DNA of 64,000 bases. It comes from Arthrobacter rhizosphaerae (lineage in GTDB: Bacteria; Actinomycetota; Actinomycetes; Actinomycetales; Micrococcaceae). Location: NCBI RefSeq assembly GCF_023062595.1, contig NZ_JALLAN010000014.1, forward strand, positions 62,001 to 126,000. Reading direction: 5' to 3'. Below, piece after piece: positions 49,215-58,894 of the stretch. Within the stretch, counting starts at the first letter, position 1. Every line of letters begins with the position of its first letter. The notes beneath the pieces are model-generated. The model saw only the letters and a list, made by a program, of their open reading frames with translations. It was not told the DNA's origin and did not search any database. The translations under genes and the position numbers were made by a program.

Positions 49215-49756
49215 GCGTCAACCTCCTGTTTGAGTGCCGCGAGTTCTTCTTCTGTACCCATGATCCGGATGAGTCCGGCTTCCGCCTCGCGGACAGACCT
49301 GCGGAACTTTACGACGTCGTCGGGGTTCCGCACGTTCAGGGCGTGGATATAGAGCGTGGAGGTGGACCTGTCCACCTCCACCACGAGCGAACCTGGGATC
49401 AGGGAGATGACGTGACCGGTAGCGGTCACCATAAGGTCAGAGTGGCTGCGCAGCGGGACGGCGACGACGGCGTTAGTCACCTTGGGGCCGCGGGCTACGG
49501 CCAGGTAGAAGACCTGGAAACTGGCGGCCGCCACCTTTACAAGGAACTGCAGCGCAAACGGAATGGCCTGCAGAATGCTGAACCGGCCGCTCAATTCCAC
49601 CGGGGGAAGGTAGAACATGCGGGCGACCAATACGGCCAGGACCGCGCCGAACAGCAGGTTTCCGGGGGTGAAGTTTTGCCACAGCGCACCCCAGACGAAC
49701 ACGAGCCAGACGAGCAGCGGCAATTCCTGCCGCAGCGACACCCGACGGCGGCTCAT
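49211..49756 (-). CDS. mnhE: Multisubunit Na+/H+ antiporter subunit E
   Basis: A 181-residue subunit. Two close N-terminal helices (LLVWLVFVWGALWQNFTPGN; LLFGAVLAVLVARMF) are followed by a soluble half with TATGHVISLIPGSLVVEVDR and STLYIHALNVRNP, typical of MnhE. Both ends overlap neighbours by 4 bp. Confidence 0.93.
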   Translation of the reverse strand: MSRRRVSLRQELPLLVWLVFVWGALWQNFTPGNLLFGAVLAVLVARMFYLPPVELSGRFSILQAIPFALQFLVKVAAASFQVFYLAVARGPKVTNAVVAVPLRSHSDLMVTATGHVISLIPGSLVVEVDRSTSTLYIHALNVRNPDDVVKFRRSVREAEAGLIRIMGTEEELAALKQEVDA

Positions 49757-51426
49757 TTGCTTCCCCCGGAAAGGACCGGCTCAAGTGACTCCCGCGCCCC
49801 TGAACCAGGTGCTTCTGGACCGGGTGCTTCTGAATCAGGGAGGGCGATCGCGGGGACCGGCGCGTTGTCCCCAAGCACGGCCTGGATGTAGGACGTCCTG
49901 TCCAGCATGTCCTCCGCGGACTGGTCGGCTACCTTGAAGATCGGCCCGGCGAAGACCGTCAGTCCCACGCCCAGAAGCACCAGTGCCATGGTGGAACCCA
50001 CCATGGTGCGGGGCAGCAGGATCACGTTCTTGCGTCCGTGCCGCGTTCCGGTGTCCGCGTCACCGGGAGCGGCGAGGAGCACAGGATCGGGGTGTTCCGC
50101 GTCGCTTGGCTTACGCCAGAAGGCACGGTTCCACACCCTCGCCACGGCCAGCAGCGTGAGAAGGCTGGTGAGCACTCCGCCGATGATCAGGGCGTACGCC
50201 AGGGGCGTGCCCAGCTGGACACCCGCCTGCATCAGGCCCAGCTTGCCGAGGAATCCTGAAAACGGCGGAATGCCGGCAAGGTTCATGGCAGGAACGAAGA
50301 ACAGGAGCCCCAACACCGGTGACAGCTTGGCCAGGCCGGCAACCCTGTCCATCGAGGAACTGCCGCCGCGGCGTTCGATCAGGCCCGTGACCAGGAACAG
50401 GCTGGTCTGGATAGTGATGTGGTGCGCCACGTAGAACACCGCCGCCCCCAGTCCGGCCACAGAGGACATGGCAAGCCCAAACACCATGTAACCGATGTGA
50501 CTCACCAACGTGAACGACAGCAGACGCTTGATGTCGCTCTGAGCCAGGGCGCCGAGTATGCCCACCACCATGGTCAGCAACGCGGCGATCATAAGCGGAG
50601 TATTGAGGGTGTCTCCCGGGAAAAGGAGGGTTTCCGTCCGGACGATCGCGTAGACGCCCACCTTGGTGAGCAACCCGGCGAACACCGCGGTGACCGGAGC
50701 CGGCGCGGTCGGATACGAGTCAGGAAGCCAGAATGACAGCGGGAACACGGCGGCCTTGATGCCAAAAGCCACCAGGAGCATAACGTGCAGGAGGGTACGT
50801 GTTCCGGGATCGAGTTCGGCCAGTTTGATGGCGAGGTCGGCCATGTTGATGGTGCCTGTGGCCCCGTAGATCATGGCGATGGCAATCAGGAACAGCACGG
50901 AGCTCACCACCGACACCACCACGTACGTGACGCCTGCCCGGATCCGCGGGCCGGTTCCGCCGAGGGTCATCAGCACGTAGCTGGCCGTGAGCAGGATTTC
51001 GAAGCCCACATAAAGGTTGAAGAGGTCACCCGACAGGAAAGCATTGGAGACGCCGGCCACCAGAATCAGGTACGTGGGGTGGAATACGGACAGCGGGGCG
51101 TCCTGATCGCCGTCGGCCATTCCCTGCCCGGTTGCGTAGACCAGGACCGCAAGGCTCACCGAGGACGACACCACCAGCATCAGGGATGAGAACTGGTCCA
51201 CCACCATGACGATGCCCCACGGCGGGAGCCAACCCCCGATGTTCACGGCGGCGGTCCCGCCGTTCCAGACGGAGGCCAGCAGCACACACTCCAGCAGCAG
51301 CGTGAGGGACAAAAGAGTAATGCTCACCACCCGTTGAGCCCGGGAGTGCCGGATCAGCACGAACGTGAGGGCAGCTCCCAGGATGGGAAGTACGACGGCG
51401 AGCGGCGCAAGGCTGGCAATGTTCAC
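49753..51426 (-). CDS. mnhD: Multisubunit Na+/H+ antiporter subunit D
   Basis: A 557-residue proton-channel subunit related to complex I NuoN/NuoM, with about 14 helices. The conserved channel block is visible (GIKAAVFPLSFWLPDSYPTA, with Lys and the TAPAPV continuation). A cytoplasmic tail of about 45 residues, Pro/Gly/Ser/Glu-rich with PEAPG-like repeats, extends beyond the family norm. It overlaps mnhC and mnhE by 4 bp. Confidence 0.94.
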   Translation of the reverse strand: MNIASLAPLAVVLPILGAALTFVLIRHSRAQRVVSITLLSLTLLLECVLLASVWNGGTAAVNIGGWLPPWGIVMVVDQFSSLMLVVSSSVSLAVLVYATGQGMADGDQDAPLSVFHPTYLILVAGVSNAFLSGDLFNLYVGFEILLTASYVLMTLGGTGPRIRAGVTYVVVSVVSSVLFLIAIAMIYGATGTINMADLAIKLAELDPGTRTLLHVMLLVAFGIKAAVFPLSFWLPDSYPTAPAPVTAVFAGLLTKVGVYAIVRTETLLFPGDTLNTPLMIAALLTMVVGILGALAQSDIKRLLSFTLVSHIGYMVFGLAMSSVAGLGAAVFYVAHHITIQTSLFLVTGLIERRGGSSSMDRVAGLAKLSPVLGLLFFVPAMNLAGIPPFSGFLGKLGLMQAGVQLGTPLAYALIIGGVLTSLLTLLAVARVWNRAFWRKPSDAEHPDPVLLAAPGDADTGTRHGRKNVILLPRTMVGSTMALVLLGVGLTVFAGPIFKVADQSAEDMLDRTSYIQAVLGDNAPVPAIALPDSEAPGPEAPGSGARESLEPVLSGGSK

Positions 51427-52025
51427 TTTCCGCCTCCTTCCGGTCCGGGGTCGACGTTGGTGGAACCGGGTTTTTCCTCGGCCGCGGCATCCTCGACCGT
51501 CAGCACCGCGCTGCCGGCTTGAACAGTGTCGTTAGGGTGTGGCTCTCTGCTGCCTGTCTCATCGCCAGGGGGCCTGTTCGAGACTGCCCGGCCGTCGGAG
51601 CCGAGCATGGTAAGCGGAAACTCGGAGGTTTCCACAGGAATTTCCGCATCGTCTTCGGCATCGTAACTGGGGGTCTCGGCGACACGGAGGTCCTCGACGT
51701 CGTCCTGGATCTCGTCCTGGCGGGCCAGCACCCAGGTGCGGTAAATGATGCCCAGCATAAATGCCGTGACGGCAAACGAGATCACAATCGAGGTCAGGAT
51801 CAGGGCCTGCGGCAGGGGGTCGTTGTACTCAGCCGGGGCCGTGTCCTTACTGAACACGGGCGCGAGGCCGGCGTAGCCTCCAGTGGCAAGAATGAGCAGG
51901 TTGGTGGCGTTGGCCAGGAGCATCAGGCCCAGCAGGACGCGGGTGAGGCTGCGCTCGAGGATCAGGTAGATGCCGCAGGCGTATAGCGCCCCCATGACTG
52001 TGAGCAGGGTCAGGTTTACACTCAT
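51423..52025 (-). CDS. mnhC: Multisubunit Na+/H+ antiporter subunit C
   Basis: A 200-residue NuoK-like subunit. The first 115 residues carry three helices, with GIYLILERSLTRVLLGLMLL and NATNLLILATGG, and PLPQALILTSIVISFAVTAF. The remaining 85 residues are an acidic, soluble tail not present in the shortest homologues. It overlaps mnhA and mnhD by 4 bp. Confidence 0.93.
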   Translation of the reverse strand: MSVNLTLLTVMGALYACGIYLILERSLTRVLLGLMLLANATNLLILATGGYAGLAPVFSKDTAPAEYNDPLPQALILTSIVISFAVTAFMLGIIYRTWVLARQDEIQDDVEDLRVAETPSYDAEDDAEIPVETSEFPLTMLGSDGRAVSNRPPGDETGSREPHPNDTVQAGSAVLTVEDAAAEEKPGSTNVDPGPEGGGK

Positions 52026-55000
52026 GCCATGCCCTTAACTGTGGTTTCGGCTGGAGTGCCGCCCGGTTCCTGCTCGGTTGTTGGCTCCGCTGGTTCTTCC
52101 TCGAAGTGTTCGTCGATTTCGGCTCCGAGGCTGCGCAGGACATCCAGGACGAGCCCTACCACCACGATGTAGACGCCGATATCGAAGATGGTGGAGGTGA
52201 CAAACTTGATGTCGCCAAAGACGGGCAGCCATAGCTCGATAATGGCGGTCTGGAAAACCTGCCCGCCGAGCAGCAATGGGACAACTCCGGACGCCGCCGC
52301 CGTCGCCAGGCCGACTCCCAGCAGGGTGCCGGCACTGATGGGGGTTGCCTCGCTCAGTTCGAAACGTCCCCCGGCCAGATACCTGATAGTCAAAGCCAGG
52401 CCGGCCATCAGCCCGCCGGCAAAGCCGCCACCGGGCAGGTTGTGCCCTGCCAGCAGCAGGTACAGGGAGAAGATGATCATCGAGTGGAACAGCAGCCGCG
52501 TGACCACCTCGAAGATGATGGAGCGGCGTTCGGGGGCGAGTGTCCGGCCGGCAACCAGCCAAGCGTCGCGGCTTGATGCCCCGAATTTGCGGCTCACTTC
52601 CAGAGCTGCGCTGTCACGGGAGTTCCGCACGACGCCGGTTCGCCTGCCTACCGTCCCTGCCGCAACCGTCGAAGACGCTTTGATCCCGTCACCCCGGCCG
52701 CGGATGAAGATCAGGCTGGCCACACCGGTGGCCGCGAGCGCCAGCACGGAGATTTCGCCGAAGGTATCCCACACCCGGATGTCAACGAGTGTGACGTTGA
52801 CTGTGTTCAAACCGCCCCCGCCTTCATAGGCCAGTTTCGGGAACGCGAGGGAGACAGGTTCGGCGATCCGGGCGCCCATGGCATAGATGCCCACGAAGAT
52901 CATGGTGATCCCGAAGCCGAGGCCGATGATCACGCGGGTGATCCTGTACTTGCCTCCCGTCCTGTCCCGCAGTTCCGCCGGCAGGCTGCGCATGGCGAGG
53001 ACGAAGGCAACCAGGATGATGGTTTCGACCAGCATCTGCGTCAGGGCAAGGTCCGGAGCTCCCTGCAGCGCGAACATCAGGGCGATTCCATATCCGGTGA
53101 CGGAGACCATGAGCACAGCAAGGAAGCGCTTGTTGGCCTTCACTGCGGCCAGTGCTCCGATTACGATTCCCGCGCCCACCACTATCTGCAGCGGTGAGTT
53201 GGGGTCGATGAAATACAAGTCACCGGGCAGAGGCTTGTTTGCGGCGAAGAGGGCAGTCAGCGGCAGGATGAACGCCACCGACAGGATGACTGCGAGGTAA
53301 AAATACAGTGATCCACGCTGGGTGCGACCGGTGACCCAGACTGCGACGTCGTCGAGGGCGCCGATGGTCAGCTGGTAGGAGCGGTCGGCGTCGATCCAGC
53401 CCGGGACCCTCTCCTGGAGACGGGAGAATCCGGCCCGCCAGCGGAACATGGCCCACCCCAGCACAAAGGTGATGCCTGTGAGGCCCAACGCCAGGGTGAA
53501 ACCGTGCCACAGCGCAAGGTGTCCGGCCGCGCCGGCCGCACTTCCGCCGTCCACGCCAGCGCCAAACAGGGCTGCGTAGGGTTGCAGCCATCCGTCAACG
53601 GGCACCGGCCAGAGGCCGTAGGCGATAGTCAGGAGGCTCAACACCGCGGGTGCCGCCAGGAACGATGGCCTGATGGGTTTGAACTTTGTACGTTCGACGC
53701 CTGGTTTGGTGGCGAATGCACCCCACATAAAACGGGCGCTGTAGGCGAATGTCAGGACCGAGCCCAGCACCAGCCCGATCAGCACCACATAACCCCAGAC
53801 GGGTGATTGCCCTGCTCCCGGCGTGGCGGCGTTGTGGACAAACGCCACTAACACTGATTCCTTGGCAACAAACCCCGCGAGGGGCGGAACTCCCGCCATG
53901 GAAGCAGCGGCAACGGCAGCCACAATGCCCAGTGCCCGTGATGACCTGAAAACACCGGAGAGTTTGTTGATGTCGCGCGTACCTGATTGGTGGTCGATGA
54001 TGCCCACCACCAGGAACAGCGTGGCTTTGAACAGCCCGTGGGCCAGCAGTAAAGCCAGTCCGGCCAACGCGGCGTCCGGTTTACCCAGCCCCACCACCAT
54101 GATCAGGAAGCCGAGCTGGCTGACGGTGCCGTAGGCCAGGATGAGCTTGATGTCGGTTTGCCGCAACGCCAGGTAGCCGCCTACCAGCATCGTCGCCAGG
54201 CCCAGCCCCAGCACCACCGGAAGCCAGAAGGTTGTTTCCGCAAAGCCCGGAGCCAGCCGGGCCACCAGGTACACGCCGGCCTTGACCATCGCAGCGGCAT
54301 GCAGATAGGCACTTACAGGCGTGGGGGCCGCCATCGCCCCGGGAAGCCAGAAGTGGAAGGGCACCAGGGCGGACTTTGTCACCGCGCCGACCAGGATGAG
54401 TACGACGGCGGCGCTGACCGCGGCGGCCGCGTCCCCGGCCACCAGGGCAGGGGCCTGCTCCAGGATCGCTGAAATCCTGTAGGTACCGGCGCTGTGGCCA
54501 AGGATGATCAGGCCAACCAGCATGCTCAAGCCGCCGGCCGTGGTGACCACGAGGGCCTGGAGGGCGGATCGGCGGGCGGACAGCCTGGTCCGGGCGTAGC
54601 CGATCAGCAAGTACGACAGGACGGTGGTGAGTTCCCAGAAAATGAACATCAGCAGCAGGTCATCGGCAGTGACCAGGCCGAACATTGCGCCCGCGAAGGC
54701 CAGCAGCTGGGCTCCGAACCCGCCGAGATCAGTGTCCTTGTCCTTGAAATAGCGGGCGCAGTAAACGAGCACCAGTGATCCGATTCCCAGGACCAACAGC
54801 GACATCACCCATGCGAGGGCGTCAAGGCGGAAGGCCAGTTCAAGCTTGAGCTCGGGGATCCAGGGAAATACCTCGACGGCGGCCCCTGGTTGCGCCGGCT
54901 GTCCGGGAGACACCGAGTACACAGAGGCATGCTGGAGGATCAGCCAGAGAAATGATGCTGCGGGAACCACGGCCAACGCGTAGAACGAATTCCTGCCGAA

Positions 55001-55063
55001 CTTTCCGAACAAAAAGGGCGCCAGCGCAGCCACCGCAAAATGCACGGCAAGGACTGTAATCAC
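52022..55063 (-). CDS. mnhA: Multisubunit Na+/H+ antiporter subunit A fused with subunit B domain
   Basis: A 1013-residue membrane protein and first gene of the operon. The N-terminal 700 residues are NuoL-like (LIGYARTRLSARRSALQALV; KSALVPFHFWLPGAMAAPTP). After a DUF4040-type part (PDLALTQMLVETIILVAFVL) comes the MnhB-like end (LLAGHNLPGGGFAGGLMAGL). Fusion of A and B explains why no separate mnhB exists. The start is GTG 55063 with GGAG at about eight bases. Mrp antiporters use the proton gradient to expel sodium and buffer alkaline pH. Confidence 0.95.
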   Translation of the reverse strand: MITVLAVHFAVAALAPFLFGKFGRNSFYALAVVPAASFLWLILQHASVYSVSPGQPAQPGAAVEVFPWIPELKLELAFRLDALAWVMSLLVLGIGSLVLVYCARYFKDKDTDLGGFGAQLLAFAGAMFGLVTADDLLLMFIFWELTTVLSYLLIGYARTRLSARRSALQALVVTTAGGLSMLVGLIILGHSAGTYRISAILEQAPALVAGDAAAAVSAAVVLILVGAVTKSALVPFHFWLPGAMAAPTPVSAYLHAAAMVKAGVYLVARLAPGFAETTFWLPVVLGLGLATMLVGGYLALRQTDIKLILAYGTVSQLGFLIMVVGLGKPDAALAGLALLLAHGLFKATLFLVVGIIDHQSGTRDINKLSGVFRSSRALGIVAAVAAASMAGVPPLAGFVAKESVLVAFVHNAATPGAGQSPVWGYVVLIGLVLGSVLTFAYSARFMWGAFATKPGVERTKFKPIRPSFLAAPAVLSLLTIAYGLWPVPVDGWLQPYAALFGAGVDGGSAAGAAGHLALWHGFTLALGLTGITFVLGWAMFRWRAGFSRLQERVPGWIDADRSYQLTIGALDDVAVWVTGRTQRGSLYFYLAVILSVAFILPLTALFAANKPLPGDLYFIDPNSPLQIVVGAGIVIGALAAVKANKRFLAVLMVSVTGYGIALMFALQGAPDLALTQMLVETIILVAFVLAMRSLPAELRDRTGGKYRITRVIIGLGFGITMIFVGIYAMGARIAEPVSLAFPKLAYEGGGGLNTVNVTLVDIRVWDTFGEISVLALAATGVASLIFIRGRGDGIKASSTVAAGTVGRRTGVVRNSRDSAALEVSRKFGASSRDAWLVAGRTLAPERRSIIFEVVTRLLFHSMIIFSLYLLLAGHNLPGGGFAGGLMAGLALTIRYLAGGRFELSEATPISAGTLLGVGLATAAASGVVPLLLGGQVFQTAIIELWLPVFGDIKFVTSTIFDIGVYIVVVGLVLDVLRSLGAEIDEHFEEEPAEPTTEQEPGGTPAETTVKGMA

Positions 55064-55192
55064 TGGTATCTCCGCAATGTCAGGAATTCGATTATCAAAG
55101 GTTGGAGCTGGCGGTCAGTAGTCGGGTTCAGCATGTCCAGTTTACCAAGCGGGCCGAACCATTTTTGACGGCGATTTCGGCTGAAGTGGCGA

Positions 55193-55198
55193 TAGCAT
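55193..55198 (+). promoter_or_regulatory. -10 element for a leaderless UMF1-type mRNA
   Basis: TAGCAT ends six bases before ATG 55205, with no Shine-Dalgarno sequence. Confidence 0.42.
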
Positions 55199-55204
55199 CG
55201 GGTC

Positions 55205-56608
55205 ATGAACTCCGCCACCGCGTCTGAGGCACAACAGCCATCGTCGGAACTTGAGACCGGAAGTCAGGCGGTCAGCAAGGGCCAGATCCTGGCGTGGGCT
55301 TCCTGGGACTGGGGCTCAGCGGCTTTCAACGCAATCATGACCACTTTTGTGTTCACGGTGTATCTCACCTCCGATGCGTTCGGCGGAGAAGATCAGGCTT
55401 CGGCTGTCCTCGGCGGGGCATTGGCGGTCGCTGGCCTGGCCATTGCGCTGTTGGCGCCGGTTACAGGGCAACGCTCCGATATCGGAGGCCGGCGCAAGCT
55501 TTGGCTGGGAGTCAACACGGGCGTCGTCGCGCTTTTGACCGCCTTGTGCTTTTTTGTGTTCCCCCGGCCGGAGTTCCTGCTCCTCGGCGTCACGCTGATT
55601 GCACTGGGCAACGTGTTCTTTGAGTTTGCCGGTGTGAACTACAACGCCATGCTGGCCCAGATCTCGAATCCCCGCAACATCGGCAAGGTCAGCGGCTTCG
55701 GCTGGGGCATGGGTTATCTTGGCGGAATCGTTGCGCTGCTGATTGTGCTGCAACTGTTTGTCCAGCCCAGCTTCGACTGGTTCGGAGCTTCGACGGAGGA
55801 CGGCTTCAACATCCGCCTCGTCGCAGTGTTCTCCGCTTTATGGTTCTTTATCTTCGCTCTCCCCGTGCTGTTTGCCGTTCCTGAGCTTCCCCGGCCGGCC
55901 GGGACGGCCAGGCTCGGCTTCCTCGCCTCCTACGGGCTGCTCATCCGGCGCATCACGGCCATCTACCGGACCAGTCCGCACACGATCTATTTCCTTCTTG
56001 CCAGTGCCATCTTCCGCGATGGTCTGGCCGCCGTTTTCACCTTCGGCGGGATCATTGCTGCGGGTACTTTCGGGTTCGAGCTGAAGGACGTGATCTTCTT
56101 CGCCATCTTCGGAAACGTGGTGGCAGCCGTGGGAGCCATGATCGGAGGCTTCCTGGATGACCGAGTAGGCCCCAAAGCGGTGATCCTCGGTTCCCTCGTG
56201 GGTCTGTTGATTGCAGGTACCGTCATCCTCGTCCTCGGCAACGGTGACTACGTCTTCTTCGGCAGCACCTGGGCCGGGGCCACCACCTTCTGGGTCTTCG
56301 GCCTGTTCCTGTGTTTGTTTGTTGGCCCCGCCCAGTCATCGTCCCGGGCCTACCTGGCCAGGCTGGCACCCCACGGAGAGTCGGGGGAGCTTTTTGGCCT
56401 CTACGCCACTACGGGCCGCGCCGTGAGCTTCCTGGCACCGACACTCTTCACCCTTTGCATCGCGCTGGCCGCACCCTTGGTCGCCGAGGGAGAAGCCCAG
56501 CGTTGGGGAATCCTGGGCATTATGGTGGTGCTGCTGGCAGGCCTCCTTGTCCTCCTGCCGGTCAAACCGCCAGGCAAGGCAGAGATCGCAGTGGTTCCCT
56601 CGGTATAG
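55205..56608 (+). CDS. UMF1-type MFS transporter (Atg22-like)
   Basis: A 467-residue permease with 12 predicted helices. It has the group signature ILAWASWDWGSAAFNAIMTT near the N-terminus, PVTGQRSDIGGRRKLWLG (motif A) and ISNPRNIGKVSGFGWGMGYL. The second half includes FVGPAQSSSRAYLARLAPHG. The Atg22-like UMF1 group is linked to amino-acid efflux in yeast vacuoles; the bacterial substrate is unknown. It is divergent from the mrp operon with 141 bp between. Confidence 0.88.
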   Translation: MNSATASEAQQPSSELETGSQAVSKGQILAWASWDWGSAAFNAIMTTFVFTVYLTSDAFGGEDQASAVLGGALAVAGLAIALLAPVTGQRSDIGGRRKLWLGVNTGVVALLTALCFFVFPRPEFLLLGVTLIALGNVFFEFAGVNYNAMLAQISNPRNIGKVSGFGWGMGYLGGIVALLIVLQLFVQPSFDWFGASTEDGFNIRLVAVFSALWFFIFALPVLFAVPELPRPAGTARLGFLASYGLLIRRITAIYRTSPHTIYFLLASAIFRDGLAAVFTFGGIIAAGTFGFELKDVIFFAIFGNVVAAVGAMIGGFLDDRVGPKAVILGSLVGLLIAGTVILVLGNGDYVFFGSTWAGATTFWVFGLFLCLFVGPAQSSSRAYLARLAPHGESGELFGLYATTGRAVSFLAPTLFTLCIALAAPLVAEGEAQRWGILGIMVVLLAGLLVLLPVKPPGKAEIAVVPSV

Positions 56609-56719
56609 GAAAAAGGTCCCTTGACAGTCCGGACGATGGCAAGGTCCCCACGGGGCTTAGCTCTTCGCGTATTCTCCGGAATGGCCCTCCCTTCGGCCCC
56701 GCAGGGCCCACTTGAGCAT

Positions 56720-56725
56720 TAGGCT
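56720..56725 (+). promoter_or_regulatory. -10 element for a leaderless khtT-like mRNA
   Basis: TAGGCT ends six bases before ATG 56732, with no Shine-Dalgarno sequence. Confidence 0.42.
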
Positions 56726-56731
56726 GGACCC

Positions 56732-57214
56732 ATGAACGTGGATGAGACAGATCTTCCCGGCCTTGGCAGGCGCAAGGACTTTATGACGGCATCGGGGCGC
56801 CGGATCGGAGTCGTGGAATACCGGGAGGGCCAGAGCGAACTCATCGTTTCAACCTGGGACGATCCCGACACTTGCCAGGCGTCCATTCCCCTGACAGCTG
56901 ACGAGGCCGCAACACTCGGCAATCTGCTGGGTGGGCAACACCTTGCCATGCAGCTTTCTGAAGCCCACCGGGAAATCCCGGGGATCGTCACGCGGCAGTT
57001 TTCCATCGCGTCAGGTTCTCCTTTCGAGAACCAGCCGATGGGTAAGGCGTGCATCCGTACCCGGAGTGGTGTTTCCATCGTCGCCATCATGCGCGAAGGC
57101 GAGGTAGTCCCCTCCCCCGGTCCCGACGTCGTCCTTCACCGGGGGGATCTCCTCGTTGCTGTAGGCACTCAGGAAGGCCTCGATACAGCGGCCGACATTC
57201 TGCGCAACGGATAA
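56732..57214 (+). CDS. Cation:proton antiporter regulatory subunit (KhtT-like, TrkA-C domain)
   Basis: A 160-residue soluble protein. The N-terminal half (LGRRKDFMTASGRRIGVVEY) is the KhtT-type domain. The C-terminal half is a TrkA-C (RCK-C) ligand-binding domain (GVSIVAIMREGEVVPSPGPD, LHRGDLLVAVGTQEGL). It gates the antiporter encoded 6 bp downstream, probably in response to a nucleotide such as c-di-AMP or to pH (family knowledge). Confidence 0.88.
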   Translation: MNVDETDLPGLGRRKDFMTASGRRIGVVEYREGQSELIVSTWDDPDTCQASIPLTADEAATLGNLLGGQHLAMQLSEAHREIPGIVTRQFSIASGSPFENQPMGKACIRTRSGVSIVAIMREGEVVPSPGPDVVLHRGDLLVAVGTQEGLDTAADILRNG

Positions 57215-57220
57215 GCGGCA

Positions 57221-58408
57221 ATGGATCCGCTGGCACTGACCCTCATTGAATTGGGGGCCGTTGTGTTCTGCCTCGGCCTGTTGGCCAGGTTGGCTGAACG
57301 GATCGGAATGTCACCCATACCGCTGTATCTCGTGGGCGGGTTGTTTTTCGGTGCCGGCGGTTTCATGGAGTTCAAAGGAATTCAAGAGTTCGCCCATATC
57401 TCGGGGGAGATTGGTGTCATTCTCCTCCTGCTGATGCTCGGGCTCGAATACACGGCGACTGAACTTGTCACGGGGCTGCGGCGCTCCTGGCAGGCAGGTG
57501 TCCTGGACTTCATCCTGAATTTCCTGCCCGGAGCGGGGCTGGCCATTTTCCTTGGTTGGGGGCTCGTCGGGGCGATGGTGATGGGCGGAGTGACCTACAT
57601 TTCGTCGTCGGGAATTGCCGCCAAGGTCATCACAGATCTGGGCCGGGTGGGCAACCGTGAAACGCCAACCATCCTGTCCATTCTGGTATTCGAGGACCTG
57701 GCAATGGCCCTGTACCTCCCCATCCTGACGGCGATCCTGGCCGGGGTCAGCTTCCTGGGCGGGCTTCAGACGGTGGGGATTTCCTTGGCCGTAGTCACCG
57801 TGGTGCTGATGGTGGCACTCCGGCACGGCCACAGGGTCTCCAAGGCGGTGCACAGCGAAAACTCCGAAGTCTTCCTGCTGAACCTGCTGGGTGCCGCCTT
57901 GTTGGTGGCCGGTCTGGCGTCAGCCCTTCAGGTCTCCGCCGCCGTGGGCGCGTTTATGCTCGGCATTGCCATCTCCGGGGTGACAGCCCACAACGCCACC
58001 CGTATTCTGGAGCCACTGCGGGATCTTTTCGCCGCCATCTTCTTTGTGGCGTTCGGCTTGAACACGGATCCCAGCTCAATTCCGCCGGTCATTGGCTGGG
58101 CATTGGCCCTCGCACTGCTCACGGCTGTCACAAAAATGCTGACCGGGTATTGGGCAGCCAAACGGGTCGGGATTGCGGTTCCCGGCCGATTCCGTGCCGG
58201 GGCAACACTGATTGCCCGGGGCGAATTTTCGATCGTTATCGCCGGCCTCGCCGTAGCGTCAGGCGCAGTGCTGCCTGAGTTGGCGGCGTTGGCCACTGCC
58301 TACGTCCTGATCATGGCCATCCTGGGTCCGCTCGCGGCCAAGTACATCGAACCGCTGGTGAGGGTTTGGCGACGACCCGCGAAACCGCAGCCGGCGGCAG
58401 TGGCCTGA
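57221..58408 (+). CDS. CPA2-family cation:proton antiporter (KhtU-like)
   Basis: A 395-residue membrane protein with about 12 helices. Typical blocks are LYLVGGLFFGAGGFMEFKGI, EIGVILLLLMLGLEYTATEL, TYISSSGIAAKVITDLGRVG and ILVFEDLAMALYLPILTAIL with the conserved acidic pair, and ARGEFSIVIAGLAVASG. It exchanges K+ (or Na+) for protons. With KhtT-like protein upstream it is a two-component K+/H+ efflux unit. The stop is followed by a convergent DUF1508 gene. Confidence 0.9.
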   Translation: MDPLALTLIELGAVVFCLGLLARLAERIGMSPIPLYLVGGLFFGAGGFMEFKGIQEFAHISGEIGVILLLLMLGLEYTATELVTGLRRSWQAGVLDFILNFLPGAGLAIFLGWGLVGAMVMGGVTYISSSGIAAKVITDLGRVGNRETPTILSILVFEDLAMALYLPILTAILAGVSFLGGLQTVGISLAVVTVVLMVALRHGHRVSKAVHSENSEVFLLNLLGAALLVAGLASALQVSAAVGAFMLGIAISGVTAHNATRILEPLRDLFAAIFFVAFGLNTDPSSIPPVIGWALALALLTAVTKMLTGYWAAKRVGIAVPGRFRAGATLIARGEFSIVIAGLAVASGAVLPELAALATAYVLIMAILGPLAAKYIEPLVRVWRRPAKPQPAAVA

Positions 58409-58440
58409 GGTAGCTGCTTCGCCCCCGCTATTACGTAGGG

Positions 58441-58653
58441 CTATGCAGCCTTTGACCGGGCTTCCGGGGATGTTTCGCAAAGATCCTTGATCAGCCCCAT
58501 TCCGGCATACTCGCGAACGGCGTGGATGCCCTGGACGGCCGAGGCCTTGTCCGGGAACTGCCCGGACACTGCCACGATCACCCCATTGGGAGCTTTGATT
58601 CTGAATCCGTAGGACGTGTTGCCATCAATAAAAAGTTCGAATGATCCGGACAT
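58441..58653 (-). CDS. DUF1508 (YegP-like) protein
   Basis: A 70-residue single DUF1508 repeat (FELFIDGNTSYGFRIKAPNG; AVSGQFPDKASAVQGIHAVR). YegP proteins usually carry two such repeats; one-repeat forms occur in actinobacteria. The function is unknown. The start is ATG 58653 with AGGGG upstream. Confidence 0.87.
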   Translation of the reverse strand: MSGSFELFIDGNTSYGFRIKAPNGVIVAVSGQFPDKASAVQGIHAVREYAGMGLIKDLCETSPEARSKAA

Positions 58654-58839
58654 GATTACCCCTATATTTCAACCGAGGGATCTAACCTCGGGGCTGTTTC
58701 ACTAACGAAACGCGACGCTGCGTCCCGGCTCCCCAGCCAATGTCATCCTTAAAATGTAGGGGCGAAACCGTTTACTTGCGAGTAGGTAATCCGAAGGCAG
58801 CCGAGCCGGCGCAACTGCTGCTTATACCGGCATCATTCC

Positions 58840-58886
58840 CTATACCTAGAGGTGCTATGTTTGATACCCTTCACATCTAGGTATAG
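58840..58886. promoter_or_regulatory. Perfect 11-bp inverted repeat upstream of the padR-type gene
   Basis: CTATACCTAGA (58840-58850) and TCTAGGTATAG (58876-58886) are exact inverted repeats with 25 bp between. Nested inside are ATGT (58857-58860) and ACAT (58873-58876), the half sites favoured by PadR proteins. The right arm overlaps the ribosome-binding site, so occupancy would block both transcription and translation. Autoregulation is the likely role. Confidence 0.7.
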
Positions 58887-58894
58887 GAGGTGCA

